A DNA stretch of 6,092 nt, taken from assembly GCA_017503885.1 (NCBI GenBank), contig JAFVSF010000162.1:1-6092 (forward strand), read 5' to 3'. The stretch is from Clostridia bacterium (GTDB lineage Bacteria > Bacillota > Clostridia > Christensenellales > Borkfalkiaceae). Positions 1 to 5,500 of this stretch are shown here, in pieces; the first letter of the stretch is position 1; every line of letters begins with the position of its first letter. Below the pieces are notes generated by a model. The model saw nothing but the letters and a program-made list of their open reading frames with translations. It had not been told where the DNA came from and made no database searches. The position numbers were made by a program, and so were the translations under genes.

Positions 1-188
1 GCGGCAAACGGAGTGCTCTTTCTTGAGCCTCTGTATCCAAGCGCGCCCGAACTGCATTGAGTAATAGTGTTACCGTTTGCATCGGTAATGGTTATAATAG
101 TATTGTTGAAAGAGGACTTAATATGAACTTGACCTTTGTCAACATTTTTAAACTCTTTACGTTTTTTAACAACTTTCTTAACAGCCAT
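1..188 (-). CDS. rpsK: 30S ribosomal protein S11 (uS11), N-terminal part; runs off the window
   Basis: Small-subunit protein of the 30S platform, where it contacts 16S rRNA near the mRNA exit/E-site region. Only the first 62 codons are inside the window. The reading frame starts MAVKKVVKKRKEF and continues through the family landmark GQVHIKSSFNNTIITITD (about residues 19-36) and GALGYRGSRKSTPFAA (about residues 48-63, the last cut by the edge), both diagnostic of uS11. The usual Trp-Ser/Ala before the SxGALG stretch is replaced here by Gln-Cys, a modest variation. The ATG is preceded by a strong AAGGAGG about 10 nt upstream. It lies 20 nt downstream of the rpsM stop, the conserved rpsM-rpsK order of the alpha operon. 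rpsD, rpoA or rplQ may follow outside the window, which is inference from known gene order. Confidence 0.97.
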   Translation of the reverse strand, partial: MAVKKVVKKRKEFKNVDKGQVHIKSSFNNTIITITDANGNTITQCSSGALGYRGSRKSTPFA

Positions 189-208
189 TGTTTAATATCC
201 TCCTTCTC

Positions 209-586
209 TTATTTACTAGCGGTCTTCTTCTTAGCAACAGTACGACGAGGACCTTTTCTTGTTCTTGCGTTTCTCTTCGTGCTTTGTCCTCTTACTGGAA
301 GACCTTTTCTGTGTCTTAAACCTCTGTAGCATCCGATTTCCATAAGTCTCTTGATGTTAAGGCTAACTTCAGTTTTAAGTTCACCTTCTACTTTGAGGTT
401 GTTTTCGATATAATCTCTAAGTTTTGCTACGTCATCTTCAGTTAAATCCTTAACTCTAGTGTCAGGGTTAACTCCAGTAGCTTCTAATATTTTTGTTGCA
501 GTAGGTCTACCGATACCATAAATATAAGTGATACCGATTTCTATACGCTTTTCTCTTGGTAAATCTACACCGGCAATACGAGCCAT
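209..586 (-). CDS. rpsM: 30S ribosomal protein S13 (uS13)
   Basis: Protein of the 30S head that forms intersubunit bridges with the 50S subunit and contacts the P-site tRNA through its basic tail. The 125-residue product is close to the usual length of 118-125. It begins MARIAGVDLPREKR and has the helix-two-turns-helix segment YIYGIGRPTATKIL (about residues 21-34). The signature RGLRHRKGLPVRGQ is at residues 88-101, and the Arg/Lys-rich tail NARTRKGPRRTVAKKK occupies about residues 106-121. The residue after RGQ is Ser where Arg is common. The ATG has GGAGG about 9 nt upstream. The preceding 94-nt spacer is unusually long for this cluster and contains hairpins (separate entry), so this gene may be translationally regulated. 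In E. coli the rpsM leader is the S4 repressor target; that the same applies here is only a possibility. Confidence 0.98.
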   Translation of the reverse strand: MARIAGVDLPREKRIEIGITYIYGIGRPTATKILEATGVNPDTRVKDLTEDDVAKLRDYIENNLKVEGELKTEVSLNIKRLMEIGCYRGLRHRKGLPVRGQSTKRNARTRKGPRRTVAKKKTASK

Positions 587-680
587 TTTGTATATCCTCC
601 GAATTTTTTATAATTTAATAATTTTTTGTGTTCGGTTTCCCGATATACCGAGATAAAGGGTCTCGGTTAGTTAAAAGTAA
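587..680 (-). promoter_or_regulatory. Structured rpmJ-rpsM spacer, possible rpsM leader element
   Basis: This 94-nt spacer follows the rpmJ stop and ends in the rpsM ribosome binding site (GGAGG at 600..596). Read on the minus strand it holds hairpin 1, ACCGAGA/TCTCGGT (667..661 with 653..647, 7 perfect pairs, 7-nt loop). Hairpin 2 is TCGG-GAAA-CCGA (643..632, 4 pairs closed by a GNRA tetraloop). Two competing pairings exist. TCGGT of hairpin 1 (651..647) can pair with ACCGA (636..632). CCGAA (635..631) can pair with TTCGG (603..599), which covers the first two G of the rpsM ribosome binding site. No U-run follows either hairpin on the minus strand, so an intrinsic terminator is unlikely. I see no good -35/-10 pair. 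A regulatory role is inference from position and structure. Confidence 0.45.
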
Positions 681-797
681 TTAACCTTGTTTTTGCTTAT
701 GGCTCTTGTTCTTTGAGCAAATAACCATAACCTTACCTTCTCTCTTAATAACTCTGCACTTGTCGCACATAGGTTTCACTGATGGTCTTACTTTCAT
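681..797 (-). CDS. rpmJ: 50S ribosomal protein L36 (bL36), zinc-binding form
   Basis: Smallest 50S protein, which binds 23S rRNA and helps stabilise its tertiary fold. The frame encodes 38 residues, the same length as the E. coli protein, and starts MKVRPSVKPMCDKCRVIKR. The zinc ligands are all present: Cys11, Cys14, Cys27 and His33, giving CX2C-X12-C-X5-H, so this is the zinc-containing (C+) paralogue type rather than the zinc-free one. The end HKQKQG is typical. The ATG has GGAGG about 8 nt upstream. The gene sits 38 nt after infA and 94 nt before rpsM, the usual infA-rpmJ-rpsM order. Confidence 0.97.
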   Translation of the reverse strand: MKVRPSVKPMCDKCRVIKREGKVMVICSKNKSHKQKQG

Positions 798-835
798 TTT
801 TTAATCCTCCGATTTTAAGTAAATTAACAAAATTG

Positions 836-1057
836 TCAGCTTTTGCTACGCCAAACTATTCGACCTTTAGTCAAATCATAAGGGCTCATTTCTATCTTAA
901 CTGAATCGCCTGGAATTATTTTAATATAATTCTGCTTGAGTTTTCCCGAAATGTAGGCAGTTATAACAAAACCGTTAGAAAGTTTTACTTTAAATTGTGC
1001 ACCTTTCAACGCTTCAAGTATTACGCCTTCTGCCTCTATAACACCGTCTTTTGACAC
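836..1057 (-). CDS. infA: Translation initiation factor IF-1, GTG start
   Basis: IF1 binds the 30S A site during initiation and works with IF2 and IF3 to select the initiator tRNA. The 73-residue product is a single OB (S1-like) fold of the normal 71-73 length. It matches the family throughout: SKDGVIEAEGVILEAL at the N-terminus, NGFVITAYISGK (about residues 28-39), NYIKIIPGDSVKIEMSPYDLTKGRI (residues 43-67). The His of the common AHISGK motif is Tyr here (residue 35). The start is GTG: an in-frame TAA lies only two codons upstream (1063..1061), no ATG is available, and GGAGG sits 8 nt ahead. The stop is TGA, while the other eleven genes whose 3' ends are visible use TAA; an in-frame TAA follows four codons later. 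A 144-nt structured spacer separates it from map, so it may be expressed partly independently. Confidence 0.97.
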   Translation of the reverse strand: MSKDGVIEAEGVILEALKGAQFKVKLSNGFVITAYISGKLKQNYIKIIPGDSVKIEMSPYDLTKGRIVWRSKS

Positions 1058-1065
1058 AGTTTATT

Positions 1066-1070
1066 CCTCC
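1066..1070 (-). promoter_or_regulatory. Ribosome binding site that fixes the infA GTG start
   Basis: GGAGG on the minus strand lies 8 nt before the GTG at 1057..1055. With an in-frame TAA at 1063..1061 between this site and the start, no longer N-terminus is possible, and the next codons (SKDG) already match the IF1 family N-terminus. This supports GTG as the true initiator. Confidence 0.85.
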
Positions 1071-1142
1071 AATTCATTATGCGTGGAATTTTCCACTTAA
1101 TTTGCCTTTCGACACGTGCTCTCAGCTTCTTCCTTTTTTTGT

Positions 1143-1160
1143 TAAAAGTTTACACTTTTA
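1143..1160 (-). repeat. 7-bp hairpin in the infA leader
   Basis: The perfect inverted repeat TAAAAGT / ACTTTTA has a 4-nt loop. On the minus transcript it is followed by an A-rich run rather than a U-run, so it is not an intrinsic terminator in the direction of transcription. The stem is AT-rich with one G-C pair and would be only weakly stable. Function unknown. Confidence 0.45.
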
Positions 1161-1201
1161 CACCATCAGAATTGTGCACGCATCTTCCTGCTATTTTCGG
1201 A

Positions 1202-1939
1202 TTAAAGCGTTAAAATTTCAACGCCGTTATCTCCTATCAAAATTGTATTTTCGTAATGTGCAGATGGTAAACCATCTTTAGTTACACAGTTAAGTCCGTT
1301 TATCAAAACTTCGTGTCTACCCATATTTATCATAGGTTCAACAGCCAAAGTAGTATTTCTTTTTAAACGAACTCCCGTTCCTCTTCTGCCATAGTTAGGA
1401 ACGCTTGGGTCTTCGTGCATTTGTCTGCCTATGCCGTGACCGACCATATCTCTTACAACAGAGTAGCCGTTCTTTTCAGCGTGGGCTTGAACTTGAGCAC
1501 CGATATCTCCGAGCGCACTACCTACGCAAATACCTTTAATACCTTCAAAGAAACATTCCTTCGTAACGTCGATAAGTCTCTTTTTTTCCGGGCTTATTTG
1601 TCCTGCAAAAATACTTCTTGCAGCATCGCCGTGAAATCCGTTTATATACGCACCCACGTCTACACTTACAATCATATCCTCTTCTATCACTCTGTCTGAC
1701 GGAACACCGTGAACAACCTCTTCATCTATTGATATACAAGTTGTTGCAGGAAATCCGTAAAGACCAAGGAAAGAGGGCTTTGCACCACACGAAACGATAT
1801 AATCGTAAGCTATTTTGTCAAGTTCTCTCGTCGTCATACCCGGTCTTATCTTTTCCTCCAAGAGTTTTAAAGTATCGCCGGTTATTTTACAAGCAACTCG
1901 CATAAGCTCGATTTCTTTGTCAGTTTTTACGTGAATCAT
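1202..1939 (-). CDS. map: Methionine aminopeptidase, type I
   Basis: Cytoplasmic metalloprotease that removes the N-terminal methionine from nascent proteins when the second residue is small. The 245-residue product has the compact pita-bread catalytic domain with no N-terminal extension, as in type Ia enzymes (about 250 residues). All metal ligands are present: Asp94 (SVDVG), Asp105 (HGDAAR), His168 (GHGIG), Glu201 (AVEPM) and Glu230 (HYENT). The substrate-positioning His77 is in VVHGVP, and His175 is in RQMHEDPSVPN. The type II insertion is absent. The start ATG lies one nucleotide after the adk stop and has only a weak upstream TTAGG, so translation is probably coupled to adk. The adk-map pairing is conserved in many bacteria, and the surrounding genes supply the ribosomes on which the enzyme works. 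Confidence 0.98.
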   Translation of the reverse strand: MIHVKTDKEIELMRVACKITGDTLKLLEEKIRPGMTTRELDKIAYDYIVSCGAKPSFLGLYGFPATTCISIDEEVVHGVPSDRVIEEDMIVSVDVGAYINGFHGDAARSIFAGQISPEKKRLIDVTKECFFEGIKGICVGSALGDIGAQVQAHAEKNGYSVVRDMVGHGIGRQMHEDPSVPNYGRRGTGVRLKRNTTLAVEPMINMGRHEVLINGLNCVTKDGLPSAHYENTILIGDNGVEILTL

Positions 1940-1940
1940 T

Positions 1941-2561
1941 TTAACCTAACTTCTCGCAAATAGAGTTAAATACTTTTTCGATATCCCCGTCGCCATCTAC
2001 CGTTAAAAGTACGCCTTTTTGAGCGTAATATTCAATAAGTGGCGCGGTTTGTTTTTCGTATACTTCAAGTCTTGATGCTACGGTCACTTCGTTGTCGTCC
2101 GCTCTTTGAATAAGTTCTGCTCCACATTTAGCACAGTCAGTCTTACCATTTAAGTAGTCAACGTGGTAAGATTCACCACATTTGCCACAAACTCTTCTAC
2201 CAGTAATTCTCTTTAAGAGTTTACCAAGTGGAACGTCTACGTTAACGACAGCCTCTACTTTAGAGAAAGTATCTAAAGCCTCAGCTTGAGAAACCGTTCT
2301 TGGGAAACCGTCTAAAAGATAACCGTTTTTGCAGTCTTCTTTTTCAAGTCTCTCCTTAACTATCTGGATTGTAACCTCGTCCGGAACGAGTTGCCCTTTG
2401 TCTATATAAGACTTGGCAACTATTCCGATAGGGGTTTGACCTTTTATATTGCTTCTAAATATGTCACCTGTAGAAATGTGTGGAATATTGTACTTCTCTG
2501 CAAGTCTAACTGCTTGAGTACCTTTACCAGCACCAGGTGCTCCAAGTAATATAACGTTCAT
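1941..2561 (-). CDS. adk: Adenylate kinase with zinc-type LID
   Basis: Catalyses ATP + AMP to 2 ADP in the cytoplasm, keeping adenine nucleotides in balance. The 206-residue product has the P-loop GAPGAGKGT (residues 7-15), the AMP-site STGD (30-33) with Arg36, DGFPRT (84-89, with Arg88), and the LID domain starting at GRRVC (121-125). The LID carries Cys125, Cys128, Cys143 and Cys146 in two CX2C pairs, the structural zinc site common in Gram-positive enzymes and missing in the E. coli enzyme. The stretch between the pairs is 14 residues, about two fewer than I recall for Bacillus enzymes, and the protein is about ten residues shorter than their 217. RADDNE (153-158) follows. The ATG is one nucleotide after the secY stop, and the best upstream AAAGGA is 13 nt away, farther than ideal, so coupling to secY is likely. 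Confidence 0.98.
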   Translation of the reverse strand: MNVILLGAPGAGKGTQAVRLAEKYNIPHISTGDIFRSNIKGQTPIGIVAKSYIDKGQLVPDEVTIQIVKERLEKEDCKNGYLLDGFPRTVSQAEALDTFSKVEAVVNVDVPLGKLLKRITGRRVCGKCGESYHVDYLNGKTDCAKCGAELIQRADDNEVTVASRLEVYEKQTAPLIEYYAQKGVLLTVDGDGDIEKVFNSICEKLG

Positions 2562-2562
2562 C

Positions 2563-3897
2563 TTACTTTAAAAATCCTTTATAATTCTTCATCATAATTT
2601 GAGATTCAAGAGCCGTGTTGAATTCAAGGGCTACTGAAACGCAGATGAGCATACCTGTTGCATTGAACGCACCACCACTTGTAATGGTTGGGATGAAGTT
2701 CAAAATTACTGTAGGTATAAGAGCGAGGAGAGCAAGGAAAATTGCTCCGAAAAGGGTAAGTCTGTTAGAAATTCTCTTGAGATAATCTGCAGTTGGCTTA
2801 CCAGGTCTTATACCAGGAATGAATCCGCCGTTTTGTTGTATAGTCTTTGAAATGTCTTCTGGATTGAATTGAATTTGTGAATAGAAGAATGCAAAGAATA
2901 CGATGAGTAATGCAAGTATAATTGCATAGAATGGGTATTGCGACTGAGAGCCGAGCCATCTTTGCCACCAACCAAGAGCATTATCTGCTTTAAATAAAGT
3001 CATGATAAGTTCTGGGAATGTCATAATTGAGAAAGCGAAGATGAGTGGCATTACGCCGTTTGCGTTAACCTTAATAGGAATAACGGTAGACTGTCCGCCG
3101 TACATTTTTCTACCCTTAACTTGTTTAGCATATTGAACGCTTATCTTTCTTTCTGCTAAGTCAACAAAGATGATTGCACTAAATACAACTACAACTATGA
3201 TTAAGTAGATGATTAAGAATAAGAATGCTTCTCTATCAAAACTCTTATTTGCAAAGATTGTAGCAAATTGTTGACCGAAGAAAATACCAGCAGATGCGAT
3301 AATACCAGCAAAGATGAGGAGAGAAATACCGTTAGATACACCGTAATCGGTAATTCTTTCGCCTATCCACATGGTTACGCAAGTACCTGCAGTATAGAAA
3401 AGTACGATTATAACGTAGCTTAAGAATTTAGGGAATACCTTATCGGTTACGCCACCAGCAATGATTGAACTGAGGCTTGCATAACCGTTATAAACTTCAC
3501 CATATCCTAATAAAATACCAACAGATTGTACTATAGCAAGGATGATAGTAAGATATCTTGTATAAGAAGCTATCTTCTTTCTTCCTTCTTCGCCTTGTTT
3601 AGATAATCTTTCAAGAGGAGGAATTGCTACAGCTAAAAGTTGCATTATAATCGATGCGTTGATGTAAGGACCGATACCCATTGCAAACAAAGTTCCGTTT
3701 GCAAGCGAGCCACCAGTCATCATACTCATTATGCTAAGATAAGAGTTATTACTGAACTCGTCGGGAATAAGCGACGTTCCTATACCAGGAACAGGTATAT
3801 AACAACCTATTCTGTAAAGAAGAAGGAACAAAAGAGTCCAATATATCTTAATTCTTATCTCTTTTACTTTAAATGCGTTTTTTAACGTCTCAAACAT
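2563..3897 (-). CDS. secY: Protein translocase channel subunit SecY
   Basis: Central subunit of the SecYEG channel that moves proteins across, or inserts them into, the cytoplasmic membrane, driven by SecA or the ribosome. At 444 residues it is slightly longer than the usual 420-440. Ten hydrophobic segments can be placed at about residues 18-36, 70-93, 113-133, 155-176, 186-208, 224-246, 280-300, 322-342, 379-401 and 411-430. Landmarks are YIPVPGIG (33-40, plug entry), IGPYINASIIMQLL (75-88), MWIGERITDYGVSNGIS (176-192), the cytosolic loop RKISVQYAKQ (250-259) then GRKMYGGQST (262-271), and GGFIPGIRPGKPTADYLKRI (357-376). The end MMKNYKGFLK is typical. TM10 reads VALEFNTALESQ where VALDTxKQLESQ is usual. 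The start matches the family and has GGAGGT about 5 nt upstream. It lies between rplO and adk, the standard spc position. Confidence 0.98.
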   Translation of the reverse strand: MFETLKNAFKVKEIRIKIYWTLLFLLLYRIGCYIPVPGIGTSLIPDEFSNNSYLSIMSMMTGGSLANGTLFAMGIGPYINASIIMQLLAVAIPPLERLSKQGEEGRKKIASYTRYLTIILAIVQSVGILLGYGEVYNGYASLSSIIAGGVTDKVFPKFLSYVIIVLFYTAGTCVTMWIGERITDYGVSNGISLLIFAGIIASAGIFFGQQFATIFANKSFDREAFLFLIIYLIIVVVVFSAIIFVDLAERKISVQYAKQVKGRKMYGGQSTVIPIKVNANGVMPLIFAFSIMTFPELIMTLFKADNALGWWQRWLGSQSQYPFYAIILALLIVFFAFFYSQIQFNPEDISKTIQQNGGFIPGIRPGKPTADYLKRISNRLTLFGAIFLALLALIPTVILNFIPTITSGGAFNATGMLICVSVALEFNTALESQIMMKNYKGFLK

Positions 3898-3920
3898 TTT
3901 CTACCTCCGTTTTGGGTGGT

Positions 3921-4367
3921 TTATGCTAATTCTGCAGTACCGCCTGCTTTCTCAATAGCTTCTTTAGCAGCAGCTGAGAATTTAGCAGCTTTTACAGTTA
4001 AAGCAACGTTAAGTTCACCATTGCCAAGCACCTTAAGACCTACTGCACCCTTAACTTCTTTAATGAGACCCATGCTCCAAAGAAGGTCGTAGTCTACTAC
4101 GGTACCAGCATCAAAACCGGAAAGTACGTCAAGGTTTACAACTGCGTAAACCTTTCTGAAATGATTGTTAAAGCCACGCTTTGGAACTCTACGGGTAAGA
4201 GGCATTTGACCACCTTCAAATCCTGGTCTTACGCCACCACCACTTCTTGCCCATTGTCCTTTATGACCCTTACCACTGGTCTTTCCGAGTCCGGAACCAA
4301 TACCACGTCCGAGTCTTTTCTTGGAAGTTCTTGCGCCTTCTGCAGGCTGTAAAGTATCAATTCTCAT
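3921..4367 (-). CDS. rplO: 50S ribosomal protein L15 (uL15)
   Basis: Large-subunit protein that binds 23S rRNA and joins early in 50S assembly. The 148 residues match the usual 144-150. The N-terminal half is the long Gly/Arg/Lys-rich extension that threads into rRNA: RLGRGIGSGLGKTSGKGHKG (residues 18-37) and GGGVRPGFEGGQMPLTRRVP (43-62), followed by KRGFNN (63-68). The globular C-terminal half carries the L15/L18e signature around KVLGNGELNVALTVKAAKFS (112-131) and ends EAIEKAGGTAELA. The start is well placed: GGAAGG lies about 8 nt upstream and directly abuts the rpmD stop, 14 nt before the ATG. secY follows after 23 nt. Confidence 0.98.
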   Translation of the reverse strand: MRIDTLQPAEGARTSKKRLGRGIGSGLGKTSGKGHKGQWARSGGGVRPGFEGGQMPLTRRVPKRGFNNHFRKVYAVVNLDVLSGFDAGTVVDYDLLWSMGLIKEVKGAVGLKVLGNGELNVALTVKAAKFSAAAKEAIEKAGGTAELA

Positions 4368-4381
4368 AGTTTTAACCTTCC

Positions 4382-4561
4382 TTATACGTTTTCGACTTTT
4401 ACCAAGTGAGAAACAACTTTAAGTTGTCCCTGTAAAGTATCACAGTCGGTAAAAACCTTAGATTGATTTATTTTTTTAAGACCTAATGCAGCAACCGCAG
4501 CTTTTTGCTTTGGAAGACATGCAATAGTGCTCTTTACAAGAGTTACTTTTACTTGTGCCAT
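4382..4561 (-). CDS. rpmD: 50S ribosomal protein L30 (uL30)
   Basis: Small 50S protein that binds 23S rRNA. The frame encodes 59 residues, the normal bacterial length of 56-61. It begins MAQVKVTLVKSTIACLPKQK, continues AALGLKKINQSKVF (residues 24-37) and ends QLKVVSHLVKVENV, matching the family KxQ...ALGLxKxxxxV...VxHLVxVE pattern. The usual Ile-Gly after the first KS is replaced by Thr-Ile-Ala-Cys. The ATG has AGGAGG about 8 nt upstream inside the 15-nt gap after rpsE. The gene is absent from some bacterial lineages, so its presence between rpsE and rplO is a mild taxonomic marker. Confidence 0.97.
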   Translation of the reverse strand: MAQVKVTLVKSTIACLPKQKAAVAALGLKKINQSKVFTDCDTLQGQLKVVSHLVKVENV

Positions 4562-4576
4562 TTAAAGTTCCTCCTA

Positions 4577-5098
4577 TTAACCTAAAATCTCTTCAGCGGT
4601 CTTTCCGCGAAGTGCTGCAACTTCTTCAACAGTCTTGAGTTCGTTAAGACCTGCAATAACTGCTTTAACCATGTTTACAGGGTTAGAAGTTCCGTGAGAT
4701 TTAGTTCTGATGTTCTTAATTCCTGCTGCTTCCATTACGGCACGTACAGGGCCACCAGCGATAACACCGGTACCTTCTGCTGCAGGCATCATAAGAACTG
4801 ATCCTCTACCAAACTTACCTACTACGGTATGTGGGATAGACGTACCAACGAGTGATACTTTCTTCATTGCCTTTTTAGCCTGTGCTGTTGCCTTTTCGAT
4901 TGCTTCAGGAACTTCGTTAGCCTTGCCGCTTCCGCAGCCTACTCTGCCGTTTTCGTCACCGATAACAACGAGAGCGGAGAAACGCATTTTACGTCCGCCT
5001 TTTACAACTTTCGTAATACGGTTAACGGCTATAAGTTTTTTGCAAAGACCGTCGTCACGATCATTCTTTCTTTGAGGTCTAGTATTCTCTCTTGCCAT
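4577..5098 (-). CDS. rpsE: 30S ribosomal protein S5 (uS5)
   Basis: Protein of the 30S body that, with S4 and S12, shapes decoding accuracy and mRNA entry; it is a known site of spectinomycin-resistance changes in other bacteria. The 173 residues fit the usual 160-175. The N-terminal double-stranded-RNA-binding fold spans about residues 20-83, with VNRITKVVKGGRKMRFSALV (25-44) and GDENGRVGCGSGKANEVPEA (47-66). The C-terminal S5 domain spans about 90-160, with GKFGRGSVLMMPAAEGTGVI (94-113), AGGPVRAVMEAAGI and RTKSHGTSNPVNMVKA (131-146). The common GFGYGKA reads GCGSGKA here. AAGGAGG lies about 9 nt before the ATG in the 17-nt gap after rplR. Confidence 0.98.
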   Translation of the reverse strand: MARENTRPQRKNDRDDGLCKKLIAVNRITKVVKGGRKMRFSALVVIGDENGRVGCGSGKANEVPEAIEKATAQAKKAMKKVSLVGTSIPHTVVGKFGRGSVLMMPAAEGTGVIAGGPVRAVMEAAGIKNIRTKSHGTSNPVNMVKAVIAGLNELKTVEEVAALRGKTAEEILG

Positions 5099-5115
5099 TA
5101 TTTCGTTCCTCCTTT

Positions 5116-5484
5116 TTAGAATTTTAATCCGCCTTCACGGGCGCCGTCTGCTAAGCTTTCAACTCTACCAATGTAAAGGTAACCGCCTCTGTCGAATACA
5201 ACTTCTTCGATACCTTTTGCAAGAGCCTTTTTAGCAAGCTCAATGCCTACTACCTTAGCTTGTTCTACTTTAGTCTTGTCACCAAGCTGTTCAGCTACTG
5301 CCTTTTCCTTGGTCGAGCAAGCAACGAGTGTCTTACCATTTACGTCGTCGATAATCTGCGCGTAAATGTTGTTTAAACTTCTATAAACACAAAGTCTAGG
5401 ACATTCAGGAGTACCAGAGATCTTTACTCTTACTCTCTCATGTCTCTTCTTTCTGTCTGCATTTTTATCAATTTTAGCTATCAT
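5116..5484 (-). CDS. rplR: 50S ribosomal protein L18 (uL18)
   Basis: Binds 5S rRNA, together with L5 and L25-type proteins, and anchors it in the central protuberance of the 50S subunit. The 122-residue length is typical of Firmicutes (about 120). The basic N-terminus KNADRKKRHERVRVKISGT (residues 7-25) binds 5S rRNA. It is followed by PRLCVYRSLNNIYAQIIDD (29-47) and ends with VVFDRGGYLYIGRVESLADG (95-114) and AREGGLKF. The usual YHGRV reads YIGRV, His to Ile at residue 106. AAGGAG is 9 nt before the ATG and overlaps the rplF stop codon. Confidence 0.98.
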   Translation of the reverse strand: MIAKIDKNADRKKRHERVRVKISGTPECPRLCVYRSLNNIYAQIIDDVNGKTLVACSTKEKAVAEQLGDKTKVEQAKVVGIELAKKALAKGIEEVVFDRGGYLYIGRVESLADGAREGGLKF

Positions 5485-5493
5485 ATCAGTTTA

Positions 5494-5500
5494 CTCCTTA
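5494..5500 (-). promoter_or_regulatory. rplR ribosome binding site overlapping the rplF stop
   Basis: On the minus strand the TAA stop of rplF reads straight into GGAG, giving TAAGGAG 9 nt before the rplR ATG. A ribosome ending rplF therefore sits on the next start signal, which suits coupled, equal production of L6 and L18. Confidence 0.75.

Larger units (their letters stand above)
1058..1201 (-). promoter_or_regulatory. map-infA spacer with inverted repeats, possible infA leader
   Basis: This is the longest non-coding stretch in the window. Read on the minus strand it contains three structures. A hairpin TAAAAGT-GTAA-ACTTTTA lies at 1160..1143 (7 pairs, 4-nt loop). A palindrome GTGGAA-AA-TTCCAC lies at 1096..1083, just before the infA ribosome binding site. 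ATGCGTG (1183..1177) pairs with CACGCAT (1085..1079), enclosing most of the spacer, with a further AATT/AATT pairing inside it. The outer arm overlaps the palindrome, so the two folds compete. One 7-nt match of this kind could easily arise by chance in 144 nt, so only the local hairpins carry weight. No real gene is visible; the only frames are a 5-codon ATG and a 12-codon GTG frame. No convincing promoter was found. Confidence 0.4.

Noticed and set aside
632..667. Intrinsic terminator between rpmJ and rpsM
   Set aside because: Two good hairpins are present, but the sequence after them in the direction of transcription is A-rich first, not a U-run, and the operon continues.
1077..1115. 12-codon minus-strand frame in the infA leader (GTG start, reads SKGKLSGKFHA after the first residue)
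   Set aside because: It resembles a leader peptide, but the nearest AGGAAG is about 13 nt away and the frame is too short to tell from chance.
1143..1160. Intrinsic terminator between map and infA
   Set aside because: The hairpin stem is AT-rich and no U-run follows it on the transcribed strand.
1175..1220. Possible promoter for infA (TTGAAA with AAAATA about 18 nt on, minus strand)
   Set aside because: The -10 element is a poor match, and such pairs are common by chance in low-GC sequence.
1051..1281. Plus-strand open frame crossing the map-infA spacer
   Set aside because: It starts inside infA with TTG, ends opposite map, has no ribosome binding site, and its composition resembles translated non-coding sequence.
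1415..1905. Two plus-strand open frames of about 95 codons opposite map
   Set aside because: Both are antisense to a clearly intact methionine aminopeptidase, overlap each other, and show no domain or upstream ribosome binding site.
4710..5075. Open frame of 121 codons on the plus strand
   Set aside because: It lies wholly opposite rpsE, has no recognisable family features and no ribosome binding site; it is a by-product of the rpsE codon pattern.
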